Assembly (NCBI GenBank): GCA_030425425.1
Contig: JAUIAO010000008.1
Location: 82,277 to 146,276, forward strand
Direction of reading: 5' to 3'
Length of the DNA stretch: 64,000 nt
DNA from: Bacteroidia bacterium
GTDB lineage: Bacteria; Bacteroidota; Bacteroidia; Cytophagales; Cyclobacteriaceae
This document shows, one piece after another, positions 9,468 through 17,943 of the stretch. Each line of letters starts with the position of its first letter. Within the stretch, counting starts at the first letter, position 1. A program made the translations under genes and the position numbers. The notes under the pieces are model-generated. The model saw only the letters and a list, made by a program, of their open reading frames with translations, searched no databases and was not told the origin of the DNA.

Positions 9468-10587
9468 AATAAAAGGTGTAAACTTCTTTAATAAAGGGGC
9501 GGAGCTCATGCTTTTGAGCATTTTGAATGCGATAAATGAGGAAATTCCTAATGCTGAGTTTTGTGCTACTATCAATACTGGCACCAGAGATCAATTGAGG
9601 TCTTCAGGCTTAAAAGTGATTCCTTATTTCAATTCCCCACGATATCCAGTAGTAGACCGTATAATCGTACAACTAATGGAACTTCTTCCTGGCGTATTAA
9701 TCAGGAAAATGGGATTTGTTAAGATTTCTGATATTGATTTGGTTCTTGATGCTTCCGGTTTTGCCTATAGTGATCAGTGGACATATAAAAGCGTAGCCTT
9801 AAGTGCCTGGTATTTTAAAAAAATAAAAAAGTCTGGTGGAAAGGTGGTGCTTATGCCACAGGCTTTAGGGCCTTTCACATCTGATTCTATCAAAAAGTAC
9901 GTTCCTGAAATGATGAGTCAATGTGATTTGGTTTTTGTTAGAGATCGAATTTCCTTAGATCACCTTCAGGGATTATCAATTGAAAAAGAGCCCATTTTGT
10001 CTCCAGATTTTACGAATTTGTTGAAACCAGATCCTGCGAAATATGGCGAATTGCCAAAAGGAGTATGCATAATACCCAATTATCGAATGGTGGATATGGG
10101 TGCGGGTGAAGTGTATTATGATTTTTTGGCGAGTGTTATTTCAGTATTAGAAGATTCGAATAGACCATATTATTTCCTTATTCATGAGACAGATGTAGAC
10201 TCAAAGGTTTTAAGAACTTTGGAAGGTAAAACAGGAAAATCTATTAGATCAATCCAGGAACGTAATGCGGAAAAATTAAAAGCCATCATTGGCAATGCAG
10301 ATTTAGTCATTGGAAGTAGATTTCATGGGTTGATCAGTGCTTTATCACAGGCCGTTCCAGTATTGATGACTGGCTGGAGTCATAAGTATGAAGAACTAGC
10401 AAAAGATTATGGTGTTGAAAAATATTTGATAAAAGATCTATCTTCCCTACAAACTGTGAAAGAAGTAACCACTGATTTATTGAAAAATAGAGATGACATT
10501 TCAAAAGCAATTGAAGTAAAGTCTAATGTGATAAAAAAGGAGACCGGCCAGATGTGGGATAGAATTTTTAAGCTCCTTCGTTCTTGA
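9457..10587 (+). CDS. Polysaccharide pyruvyl transferase family protein
   Basis: 376 residues with the family hallmarks: an N-terminal GxxFxNKGAELML segment (near residue 10), LVLDASGFAYSDQW, MPQALGPF (about residue 135) and the C-terminal SRFHGLISALSQAVPVLMTGWSHKYEEL, as in CsaB/ExoV/EpsO-type proteins. Those enzymes add ketal-pyruvate from phosphoenolpyruvate to sugars, giving negative charge; family members can have other roles. Overlap with the preceding nitroreductase-family gene by 11 nt suggests the two act together. Cytoplasmic. Confidence 0.85.
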   Translation: MNIEIKGVNFFNKGAELMLLSILNAINEEIPNAEFCATINTGTRDQLRSSGLKVIPYFNSPRYPVVDRIIVQLMELLPGVLIRKMGFVKISDIDLVLDASGFAYSDQWTYKSVALSAWYFKKIKKSGGKVVLMPQALGPFTSDSIKKYVPEMMSQCDLVFVRDRISLDHLQGLSIEKEPILSPDFTNLLKPDPAKYGELPKGVCIIPNYRMVDMGAGEVYYDFLASVISVLEDSNRPYYFLIHETDVDSKVLRTLEGKTGKSIRSIQERNAEKLKAIIGNADLVIGSRFHGLISALSQAVPVLMTGWSHKYEELAKDYGVEKYLIKDLSSLQTVKEVTTDLLKNRDDISKAIEVKSNVIKKETGQMWDRIFKLLRS

Positions 10588-10596
10588 TCACTCTAT

Positions 10597-11430
10597 ATGG
10601 AAAGCGACAAATTACCTTTGGTATCCGTCTATATTCCTACGAAAAACCGCAGGAAATTGCTTGAAAGGGCAATTGAATCAGTACTTAATCAAACATATAG
10701 GAAAGTTGAATTAATTGTAGTCAATGATGGTTCCACCGATGATACACAGAAATATCTCGAAGGTTTGACGGGAAAAAACAATATTAAGGTTATTCATAAT
10801 GAGACCTCCAAAGGGGCAAATTGTAGTCGGAATATGGCAATTAATTGTGCAAATGGAACTTATGTTACCGGTTTGGATGATGATGATTATTTTGATTTGG
10901 AGAGAATAGAGATGTTTGTTCGGGCCTATGATGACAACTACAGCTTTCTTTGTGCAAATCAAAAATATGTACGAGGGAATAGGTTTGTCATAAAATCATC
11001 ATTTGATGGTGAAATCACATTAGATCATTTGCTTGCATTTAATGTGGTTGGAAATCAGGTTTTCACAATTAAACAGCATTATCTTGATGTAGGGGGATTT
11101 GATGAATCACTGTCAGCTTGCCAGGATTATGACTTATGGGTCAGGATGGTGAAAAAACTAGGCAATGCCTTTAAGATCAAGAATGCAACCTATATCGTCG
11201 ATGAGGAAGCTACTGCGAATCGAATTACCACTAGTTCAAAGGCATTTAGTTCTTATTTGCAGGTTTATCATAGCCAAAAACATTTCATGAATAGCTTTCA
11301 ACGAGGGTCAAGATTATTAGCCATTAGGGAATTACAGGGAAAAAGGCTTTCCAGATTCAATATTATTAAGTTTTTAAGAATTTTAGGCCTGAAAAACATA
11401 TTGGCACATTTTTACAGAATGAGCAAATGA
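10597..11430 (+). CDS. Glycosyltransferase family 2
   Basis: GT-A fold glycosyltransferase: VSVYIPTKNRRKLLERAI at the N terminus, the nucleotide-sugar aspartates in VVNDGSTDDT (about 41-50), and a DDDD-type metal motif (GLDDDDYFD near 92-100), then GGFDESLSACQDYDLW, a typical catalytic-base segment. 277 residues, soluble. Start ATG follows the previous stop by 9 nt; its stop overlaps the next ATG (ATGA at 11427). Donor and acceptor unknown. Confidence 0.88.
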   Translation: MESDKLPLVSVYIPTKNRRKLLERAIESVLNQTYRKVELIVVNDGSTDDTQKYLEGLTGKNNIKVIHNETSKGANCSRNMAINCANGTYVTGLDDDDYFDLERIEMFVRAYDDNYSFLCANQKYVRGNRFVIKSSFDGEITLDHLLAFNVVGNQVFTIKQHYLDVGGFDESLSACQDYDLWVRMVKKLGNAFKIKNATYIVDEEATANRITTSSKAFSSYLQVYHSQKHFMNSFQRGSRLLAIRELQGKRLSRFNIIKFLRILGLKNILAHFYRMSK

Positions 11431-11936
11431 AAACTTCTAAATACAATATTTGTCAGGATTGGAGCTACAATGACGGAAATCTGAAGGGAAAGATACTTAT
11501 GGTGCATTTCAGGTTAGCTTTTTTACTCAGGTCGCATATTTTGTTCACTGTAATTGGTCTACCATTTTTAATTTATTACAGAATTTTTATAGAATGGGTA
11601 ATGGGTGTAGAGTTACAGATGACTACTCAGGTTGGAACAGGGTGTAGGTTAGAGCATGGTCAGGGCTTAGTTGTGTATTCGATGACTGTTATTGGCTCAG
11701 GTGCACTGCTACGTCAAAACGTGACTATAGGTAATAAGAAAAATAAAGACGGATCATACTCAGATGCTCCGATAATCGGGAATAATTGTGACCTTGGCGC
11801 TGGTGCCATGCTAATTGGGGAAATCACTATAGGTGATAATGTCACCGTCGGTGCTGGCTGTGTTGTGGTAAAAGATGTTCCTTCTAATTCCATTGTAATT
11901 GGTAATCCAATGAGAATAATTCCTAAGAAGTTATGA
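11427..11936 (+). CDS. Serine acetyltransferase-like sugar acetyltransferase (left-handed beta-helix)
   Basis: 169 residues. A short hydrophobic N-terminal part (about 28-50) is followed by hexapeptide repeats: IGSGALLRQNVTIGN, PIIGNNCDLGAGAMLIG, ITIGDNVTVGAGCVVVKDV, ending SNSIVIGNP. This is the CysE/WcaB subclass of acyltransferases; in a glycan cluster it probably O- or N-acetylates a sugar rather than serine. Translationally coupled to both neighbours (4-nt overlap on each side). Confidence 0.82.
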   Translation: MKTSKYNICQDWSYNDGNLKGKILMVHFRLAFLLRSHILFTVIGLPFLIYYRIFIEWVMGVELQMTTQVGTGCRLEHGQGLVVYSMTVIGSGALLRQNVTIGNKKNKDGSYSDAPIIGNNCDLGAGAMLIGEITIGDNVTVGAGCVVVKDVPSNSIVIGNPMRIIPKKL

Positions 11937-13195
11937 GTTTTGGGTCGCTAATAGTATTGATACTAATTGAATTTTTTTTCTTCACAGTGGTTGTGCTGGC
12001 CAAGAGATTATACTTGAGACCTATTGTGATGTATGTGGCATTTTTATTCCTTTACCCCATAGTATCATCTTTGATTTTTTATTTGAATCTGAATTTTTTG
12101 TATGATTGGGTGCCGTATTATCCGCAGGAAATATATGTGAAGGCCTTGAAAATTAGTATCGCCTCAATGCTTCCGCTTTGCATTATACCCGTATTTATGA
12201 AGAAATCTACGGTGAAGGCTTCATTCAAACCGACAGTTGGTTTTGGGATCATAAAGAATATTTTTTTCTTAATTTTTGGCCTTTACTTCGTATTCGTACT
12301 GATTAATTTTAATACGCTTTTTTTGGGCTGGTATGGTACAATTAAGGCAGGTGCGTTTTTCAAACTATTAACTTTATTAGATTACTTATTATACAGTGCT
12401 TTTGTCTACCGAATGGCCTACCTCCCATCCCAAAAGTTTTCCAAAGCGGAGTACGGTGCACTAGGGTTTTATGCATTGGTGAAAATTGGTTCTGGTGGTC
12501 GAATGTTTTTGCTGGTATTTGTTTTAGCTTATTTAGTGCATTTTGTGAAACAGAGGGGAGATAAAGTGTTATCATTATCCAAGTTCATCCCAGTTTCTCT
12601 ATTTACAATATTTGGTCTAGGCTTTATCGTTTCTATTCGTGAGCGAACTTTCGATGTGGCAAAATCATTTTACAGTTTATCATTAGAGTTTCTGAATTGC
12701 TATATATCTGCCTTAAAAACCGCTAGCCTTAGCGAAGATTTTATAGGAACTAATTATACGTTCTTTTTAGATCCAATACTGAGTTTTATTCCATCCGGCA
12801 TATTTGATCGTGAAAACTTCTACTTTTTCCGCTTTCTGGATAGTATAGGGGGATATTATGCCTACTCTCCTATTGGAGGGCAATATTTACCTCACCAGAT
12901 TTTCTTAATTCACCCAAGTTATATTTTCGTGTTCATTTACTTTCTGTTACTAGCTATTCTGTTATACAATATGGATCGTATGACATTTAGTTCTAACAGA
13001 TTTGTGAAATACAATTATCTCTATTCCTTATTAATATTTTTGCAGTCTTTATTTCTCGTTTTTTCTGTACGGCATTATTTCTTTGCTCATGTAAAACATT
13101 TCCTCATTGTCATTGTATTTGGAGTTTTAATCAATATCGGTTTGAATCTCATCACCAGAGGCATGGGTAGAAAGCCGAGTAACAGGATTCTTTAA
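11933..13195 (+). CDS. Putative O-antigen/EPS repeat-unit polymerase (Wzy), copy A
   Basis: 420-residue integral membrane protein with about 11 hydrophobic segments and a large hydrophilic loop (about residues 255-325, including SFIPSGIFDRENFYFF and GGYYAYSPIGGQYLPHQ). This topology with one large C-terminal loop is what is expected for Wzy-type polymerases; no catalytic signature is universal, so the assignment is by topology and by position in a Wzx/Wzz/Wza locus. It is clearly homologous along its whole length, without gaps, to the 420-residue protein at 14,561-15,823. Starts at ATG overlapping the acetyltransferase stop. Confidence 0.7.
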   Translation: MSFGSLIVLILIEFFFFTVVVLAKRLYLRPIVMYVAFLFLYPIVSSLIFYLNLNFLYDWVPYYPQEIYVKALKISIASMLPLCIIPVFMKKSTVKASFKPTVGFGIIKNIFFLIFGLYFVFVLINFNTLFLGWYGTIKAGAFFKLLTLLDYLLYSAFVYRMAYLPSQKFSKAEYGALGFYALVKIGSGGRMFLLVFVLAYLVHFVKQRGDKVLSLSKFIPVSLFTIFGLGFIVSIRERTFDVAKSFYSLSLEFLNCYISALKTASLSEDFIGTNYTFFLDPILSFIPSGIFDRENFYFFRFLDSIGGYYAYSPIGGQYLPHQIFLIHPSYIFVFIYFLLLAILLYNMDRMTFSSNRFVKYNYLYSLLIFLQSLFLVFSVRHYFFAHVKHFLIVIVFGVLINIGLNLITRGMGRKPSNRIL

Positions 13196-13373
13196 TACAA
13201 TTTCCTTGCACAAGTTGAGATTGATATTGAGTACTTACACAATTTCTGAACCTAATCTAAGTGTTTGCTGTCAATCAGTGAGGTAGAACATGTCAATTTC
13301 GTTGTAATCTTAAGAAATACCCCAATTCCTGCTAATATTGTGGTGTAAAAACCAGAGTTACGATTAACTATTT

Positions 13374-14402
13374 ATGAACGTATTATTTATAGTAAGAAAT
13401 GATGCTGGAGTCAAATCAGGAGGTGATTTGATACAAAGTCAGTATTACAAGAAAGTACTTGAGGATGAAATAGATGGGTTAAGCGTACAATATGCTCACG
13501 AGTTATCACCTAAACAATTATCATCTAATAATTGGGATATAATTCATGCCTTCAATGTGGAAAGGTTGTTGGACTATTCGAAGTATATCACCACCAATAT
13601 TAGTGCGTACAAAATATTATCACCAATACTACATCCTGGCTATAAACCCAATGTTACAAACAAAATAAAAACTTACATTAGGGCAGTGCTTTCTAAGCAA
13701 CCGTTACCTAAACTGACTCACTCAATTTCCAATACACTGGAGATATTTGATTTTTTTACTTTTTTATCTACATCCGAACAGGAATATTTTCAAAATACAT
13801 TTCACAGAATGAAAATTGAAAGTATGGTTGTAATAAATGCCGTTGATCAACGGTTAATTACTGATCGGGAGTTTCGAGATAAAGACAATGAACTATTGAT
13901 TGTAGGAAGGATAGAAAGCCGCAAGAATATAATATCAACAATTAATATAGTAAATAAGCATTTTAGCTATGCAACCTTGAAAATTATTGGAAGTAAGAAT
14001 AAGTATCAAAAAGCATATTTCAAACAATTCCAGAAGTTGCTTAGAGAATCACCTAATGTAGAATACCTTGGAGTTCGGACTCATGAAGAGGTTCTTGAAA
14101 TTATGAGGAAAACAAAAGTGTTACTAACCTTGAGTAATGCAGAAGTATCACCTCTGGTAGATTTGGAAGCCTTGGCTTGTGGATGTAAAGTGTTGACCAC
14201 TACACAGTCATGGACACATCTTAGTTCATCAAAGAACGTACTATTCGCAGATCCAAAAAATGAAATACAGGTAGTTAATGCAGTTAATATGCTTTTGAAT
14301 AACGGATTTGATTATTCAGTCAAAGAAATTGTAGGGTGGGAAGAAGCCTTAGCGGGTCTTGTTGGCAAGTATAAGAGTTTACAAAGCCAAATCAAGAGAT
14401 AG
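13374..14402 (+). CDS. Glycosyltransferase, GT4/GT1-type
   Basis: 342 residues of GT-B type: MNVLFIVRNDAGVKSGGDLI at the N terminus, LIVGRIESRKNI (about 174-185) as the start of the C-terminal Rossmann domain, and LSNAEVSPLVDLEALACGCKVLTT, the sugar-nucleotide binding region with the E-x7-E-like glutamates of retaining GT4 enzymes. It stands alone (178 bp upstream and 158 bp downstream non-coding) between the two Wzy-like paralogs, which makes it part of the duplicated block's setting. Confidence 0.82.
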   Translation: MNVLFIVRNDAGVKSGGDLIQSQYYKKVLEDEIDGLSVQYAHELSPKQLSSNNWDIIHAFNVERLLDYSKYITTNISAYKILSPILHPGYKPNVTNKIKTYIRAVLSKQPLPKLTHSISNTLEIFDFFTFLSTSEQEYFQNTFHRMKIESMVVINAVDQRLITDREFRDKDNELLIVGRIESRKNIISTINIVNKHFSYATLKIIGSKNKYQKAYFKQFQKLLRESPNVEYLGVRTHEEVLEIMRKTKVLLTLSNAEVSPLVDLEALACGCKVLTTTQSWTHLSSSKNVLFADPKNEIQVVNAVNMLLNNGFDYSVKEIVGWEEALAGLVGKYKSLQSQIKR

Positions 14403-14560
14403 CGCAATAAAACAAGGATTATCGATTTTAGTAATTGAATAGATTCGAAAACACCATTAAGCTAATCAATGAACAGACGTTACCCTCTGGGTTTTAATTG
14501 AATAGTCTTTTTTGACAATTGGCTATATGGTAGCTTTAGAAATCCGAGAATGGATACTGC

Positions 14561-15823
14561 ATGAACATAGGAATATTAATAATAATTGGATTAATAGAGC
14601 TTATAATATTTATTTTACCTGTAATGTGGAAAAAGCTTTATGTAAGGCCAATTGTCATTTACATATTGTTCCTTTTTCCATATCCGCTAGTACCCTCTAT
14701 TGTTTTCTATCTTGACTTGAGTGTTTTGTATCCGTGGGTTCCTTCTTTTTCAGAGGAGGTATATATGAAAGCATTACTGATTAGTTTGGTGGCTCTTTTT
14801 CCTTTGAGCTTATTGCCCTATTTCATGCAAAAGGCAATAACGAAGGCCGTCTTTTTGCCCAATAGTAGTTTCAAGTTAGTCAAACAAGTCTTTCTGGTCA
14901 TTTTTTCACTTTACATGCTCTTCGTCCTGGTCAACTTTAAGGGTTTTTTCATTAATCACTATGGGGATATTAAAACAGGTATATTTTTTAAAATCATAAC
15001 TCTATTTGATTATTTCCTATATAGTGCTTTTGTCTATCGTTTAGCCTACCTACCCGCACAAAAACTCTCAAGAGCAGAACTTGCGTCATTAGGCTTTTAT
15101 TCTCTGGTGAAAATTGCTTCTGGTGGTCGTATGTTCTTGGTAACTTTTATTTTGGCATACGCAGTTCATTATGTGAAGCAAAAAGGGGAAAACATCATTT
15201 CTTTAGTGAAGCTAATACCCCTTGCATTTTTAATGATTTTCAGTTTGGGTTTTGTGGTTTCTATTCGGGAACGCACCTTCAATATTGCTAAGTCGTTTTA
15301 TAGTTTATCACTAGAATATATGAATTGTTATATCTCTGCATTGAAGTCTTCAAGTCTAAAAGAAGATTTTATAGATACACATTATACATTTTTCTTAGAT
15401 CCGATTTTGAGTTTCATTCCTTCTGGAATTTTTAATAGAGAAAATTTTTATTTTTTTAAGTTCCTGGATAGTATCGGTGGGTATTATGCCTATTCACCTG
15501 TTGGTGGTCAGTATTTGCCACATCAAGTATTCTTAATTAATCCGAGCTTTATTTTCGTATTTATCTATTTTTTCATTTACGCGATCATTCTCTTCGTAAT
15601 AGACCGAATGACTTTTGGATCAAACAAATATGTTAGGAATAACTATGTGTATTCGTTGCTGATTTTTCTACAATCCATATTTCTGATTTTTTCAGTAAGG
15701 CACTATTTCTTTGTGCACATTAAGCATTTGCTGATGGTTGTTGTATTTGGGCTATTGGTCAATCTAATAATCAATCTTCTTTTAAAAGGAACGGGTCGAA
15801 ATGAAAGTAATCGGATCATGTAA
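14561..15823 (+). CDS. Putative repeat-unit polymerase (Wzy), copy B, paralog of 11,933-13,195
   Basis: Same length (420 residues) and same topology as copy A, alignable end to end without gaps; the loop motifs (TFFLDPILSFIPSGIF, SIGGYYAYSP, GGQYLPHQ, FSVRHYFF) are identical or nearly so, while N-terminal membrane segments have diverged more. Predicted inner-membrane polymerase by the same reasoning as copy A. ATG 14561 gives the same N-terminal register as copy A. 158 bp of non-coding DNA precede it. Confidence 0.7.
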   Translation: MNIGILIIIGLIELIIFILPVMWKKLYVRPIVIYILFLFPYPLVPSIVFYLDLSVLYPWVPSFSEEVYMKALLISLVALFPLSLLPYFMQKAITKAVFLPNSSFKLVKQVFLVIFSLYMLFVLVNFKGFFINHYGDIKTGIFFKIITLFDYFLYSAFVYRLAYLPAQKLSRAELASLGFYSLVKIASGGRMFLVTFILAYAVHYVKQKGENIISLVKLIPLAFLMIFSLGFVVSIRERTFNIAKSFYSLSLEYMNCYISALKSSSLKEDFIDTHYTFFLDPILSFIPSGIFNRENFYFFKFLDSIGGYYAYSPVGGQYLPHQVFLINPSFIFVFIYFFIYAIILFVIDRMTFGSNKYVRNNYVYSLLIFLQSIFLIFSVRHYFFVHIKHLLMVVVFGLLVNLIINLLLKGTGRNESNRIM

Positions 15824-15922
15824 ACTCTTACGATGAATAAATAGATGAAGAACGCTAATTTTATTATCAGAAAAATGATTTCGGAAAAAGATTCTGGAGA
15901 ATTACAGTCAATTTAGATTAAA

Positions 15923-16741
15923 ATGAATAAAAACCTATCAGCCTGCATAGTCACTTATAATCATAGCCTGGAGGAGATCGGTGCTATCGTGGAGATGTTT
16001 CACCAATACTATGAAAAAGTACACTTAATAATAAGTGACAATTCATCAAGAGATACAGGACTAGCGCAATTGGCTGACAAGTATGATTTTGTAGATTACA
16101 CGAATGCAGGGGGAAACATTGGATTTGGTGCTGGTCATAATAGGGTACTTAATCGGATTGAATCAGAATATCATATTATTGTAAATCCCGATGTTGCCTT
16201 TGATTCGGTAGCTTTAGATAGTTTGGTTTCCTATATGGACAACAATCCAGATGTGGGAGTATGTTCACCTGCCGCAGTTTATACATCAGGAGAGGAGCAG
16301 GTAGCTTCCAGGTTAATACCGGCATTTTTGGATTTGCTTATAAGACGGATGGGTATTTTACAGCGAGTATTTGATCGGCGGCTGAAATTGCATGAATTAA
16401 AATCTCAAACCGGAGAACCTTTTGAGTGCTATTTCATGCACGGTTTTTTTCTGTTTTTTCGAACGAAAGTGTTTAAGAAAATCGATGGTTTTGATGAATC
16501 ATTCTTCATGTACTTTGAGGATTTGGATATACTCAGGAGAGTTGCAAGAGAAGAGGGTTATAAAAGTATGTTTCTGCCATCTGTAAGGATAATTCATGGC
16601 TATAAAAGAGAATCCACTATGTCTAAAAAATTGTTGTATCATCTTATTGTTTCCGCTTTACGCGTTATCTGGAAATATGGATGGATTTTCGATTTTGAAC
16701 GACGAAAGCTCAATAAGAAAGTCTTGCAACAATTCTCTTAG
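15923..16741 (+). CDS. Glycosyltransferase family 2, rhamnosyltransferase (WbbL)-like
   Basis: 272 residues: LSACIVTYNHSLEEIGAIV, ISDNSSRDTG (about 38-47), NAGGNIGFGAGHNRVL and NPDVAFD, then FMHGFFLFFRTKVFKKIDGFDESFFMYFEDLDI. This set (N-x-GFG-x-G-N and NPD) is that of the dTDP-rhamnosyltransferase-like branch of GT2, although the sugar donor is not proven. Last + strand gene before the minus-strand island; it converges on the exosortase partner gene with a 68-bp gap in which I see no clear terminator. Confidence 0.82.
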   Translation: MNKNLSACIVTYNHSLEEIGAIVEMFHQYYEKVHLIISDNSSRDTGLAQLADKYDFVDYTNAGGNIGFGAGHNRVLNRIESEYHIIVNPDVAFDSVALDSLVSYMDNNPDVGVCSPAAVYTSGEEQVASRLIPAFLDLLIRRMGILQRVFDRRLKLHELKSQTGEPFECYFMHGFFLFFRTKVFKKIDGFDESFFMYFEDLDILRRVAREEGYKSMFLPSVRIIHGYKRESTMSKKLLYHLIVSALRVIWKYGWIFDFERRKLNKKVLQQFS

Positions 16742-16809
16742 CACAAGTTGTTTTAATGAATAGACTTTGTGTATTCAATAACTTTGTTTCAACTGCACAT
16801 TACACGGTA

Positions 16810-17292
16810 TTAATCAATCTTCGACAATATGTCGTTGTATAAAATCCGCCCCCCTTCAATAGCCAGAAGTATAAAAGGTAAACCGAATAGTTTGTAAAAA
16901 AGATTTCTAAAGAAACCAGCTATTTCAGGGTTACCCAGCTGCAAGAATATGAACCAGAGAACAACCAGCATTATGACCAAAGCTGTAAGGCCAATTGAAA
17001 GTACTTTCTTTATATTGGGTTGTTGGTAGAACAACAAATGAATGAATAATAGATGTAACAGCAAATATGTAGGATAATAGATGACCCAGCCCAAGCTATA
17101 ATTTGCCATATCTGCATGATCGCCCTGTTTGTATAAAAAGCTTAATATTCCATCGGCAGGTAAGTTAAGAAGATCAATAAGTCGTTTCAACCCCGAGGCA
17201 TATAGTCTTAATACAGGGATTTTGAAAACTCCATACACCAGTATGGATAACAAAGAGATTACAGCCCAGAACCTTTTCGTTTTAATTTTCAT
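16810..17292 (-). CDS. Small membrane protein paired with exosortase
   Basis: 160 residues with four hydrophobic segments (about 8-25, 60-85, 90-115, 125-150); no recognised domain. It begins inside the end of the exosortase gene (11-nt overlap), so it is translationally coupled to it. Bacteroidota exosortases (XrtF, XrtX and others) are usually followed by a dedicated small membrane protein, and this fits that role; whether it is the XrtX-associated family in particular needs a profile search. Confidence 0.65.
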   Translation of the reverse strand: MKIKTKRFWAVISLLSILVYGVFKIPVLRLYASGLKRLIDLLNLPADGILSFLYKQGDHADMANYSLGWVIYYPTYLLLHLLFIHLLFYQQPNIKKVLSIGLTALVIMLVVLWFIFLQLGNPEIAGFFRNLFYKLFGLPFILLAIEGGRILYNDILSKID

Positions 17293-17830
17293 GCTTTTGG
17301 CTAATCAATGAATAATTATTGAGCCAAAATCTCCAAATAAGAAAAATGACGGAATAAACAACAAACACATAGGTGTACTTGTGATTAAAATCAAATGACT
17401 CCTGGAAATACTTGTAATTCAAAGCTAAGACTACTTCACGCAAGATATTAACTGTAAAAATCACCACGGTTCCGGCAGGAACGAATGCAGCTTTCCATTT
17501 CCATGGACCTGGAAAAGCCAGTAAAAACCCTATATACAATGCCATTAATTCAAAACCATTGCATTCATCTGCAACAAGCACCACCGGTTGATTATCAATA
17601 TAAATGTATTGAGAACTTTGAGGGTTATTGATATCTGTTTGCCCGAAATCACTGTCATAACCAAGCAAGTCAAGGCCTATTTTGGTGCCAGTAACGACCT
17701 GTTTGGTGAGCCAGGTATTTGCTCTGCCATCTGGATGTATAAATCCATAATATGCCACTTGCCACACCACAAAAATGATGATGGCTTTGATTAAAAACGA
17801 TTTGAGAATGGATTTTACTTTATCCTTCAT
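17282..17830 (-). CDS. Exosortase family protein (XrtX-like)
   Basis: Membrane transpeptidase-type enzyme predicted to process C-terminal sorting signals at the inner membrane and hand proteins to the surface or to polysaccharide. 182 residues with about five hydrophobic segments; the three catalytic residues of exosortases are present in the expected order: Cys90 in ADECNGFEL, Arg131 in NILREV and His150 in NHKYTY. Subtype XrtX is proposed from its place in a Bacteroidota glycan locus and its small partner, not proven. A TAACTTTG -7 element lies 24 nt upstream of the start codon. No cargo with an obvious C-terminal sorting signal is visible in the window. Confidence 0.82.
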   Translation of the reverse strand: MKDKVKSILKSFLIKAIIIFVVWQVAYYGFIHPDGRANTWLTKQVVTGTKIGLDLLGYDSDFGQTDINNPQSSQYIYIDNQPVVLVADECNGFELMALYIGFLLAFPGPWKWKAAFVPAGTVVIFTVNILREVVLALNYKYFQESFDFNHKYTYVFVVYSVIFLIWRFWLNNYSLISQKHEN

Positions 17831-17853
17831 TTTAGAATTGATCTGTAGTAAGT

Positions 17854-17861
17854 CAAAGTTA
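17854..17861 (-). promoter_or_regulatory. Bacteroidota -7 promoter element before exosortase
   Basis: On the minus strand the sequence TAACTTTG matches TAnnTTTG exactly and would put transcription start about 15-20 nt before the exosortase ATG (17830). No clear -33 TTG at the usual spacing. Confidence 0.45.
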
Positions 17862-17943
17862 GATTAATTCGAAAGATTATAAATTTTGAACAGATTGTTT
17901 TATCTGGAAGAAGGAATCCAAATCAATTAAAAACAGTAATTTC

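Noticed and set aside
14482..14492. ACCCTCTGGGT palindrome resembling the central hairpin of the repeat
   Set aside because: Only 11 bases match and neither flanking hairpin is present; more likely chance than a third copy.
14512..14715. 67-codon ORF overlapping the start of the second Wzy-like gene
   Set aside because: Out of frame with the paralogous membrane protein, which has the same N-terminal register as its copy at 11933.
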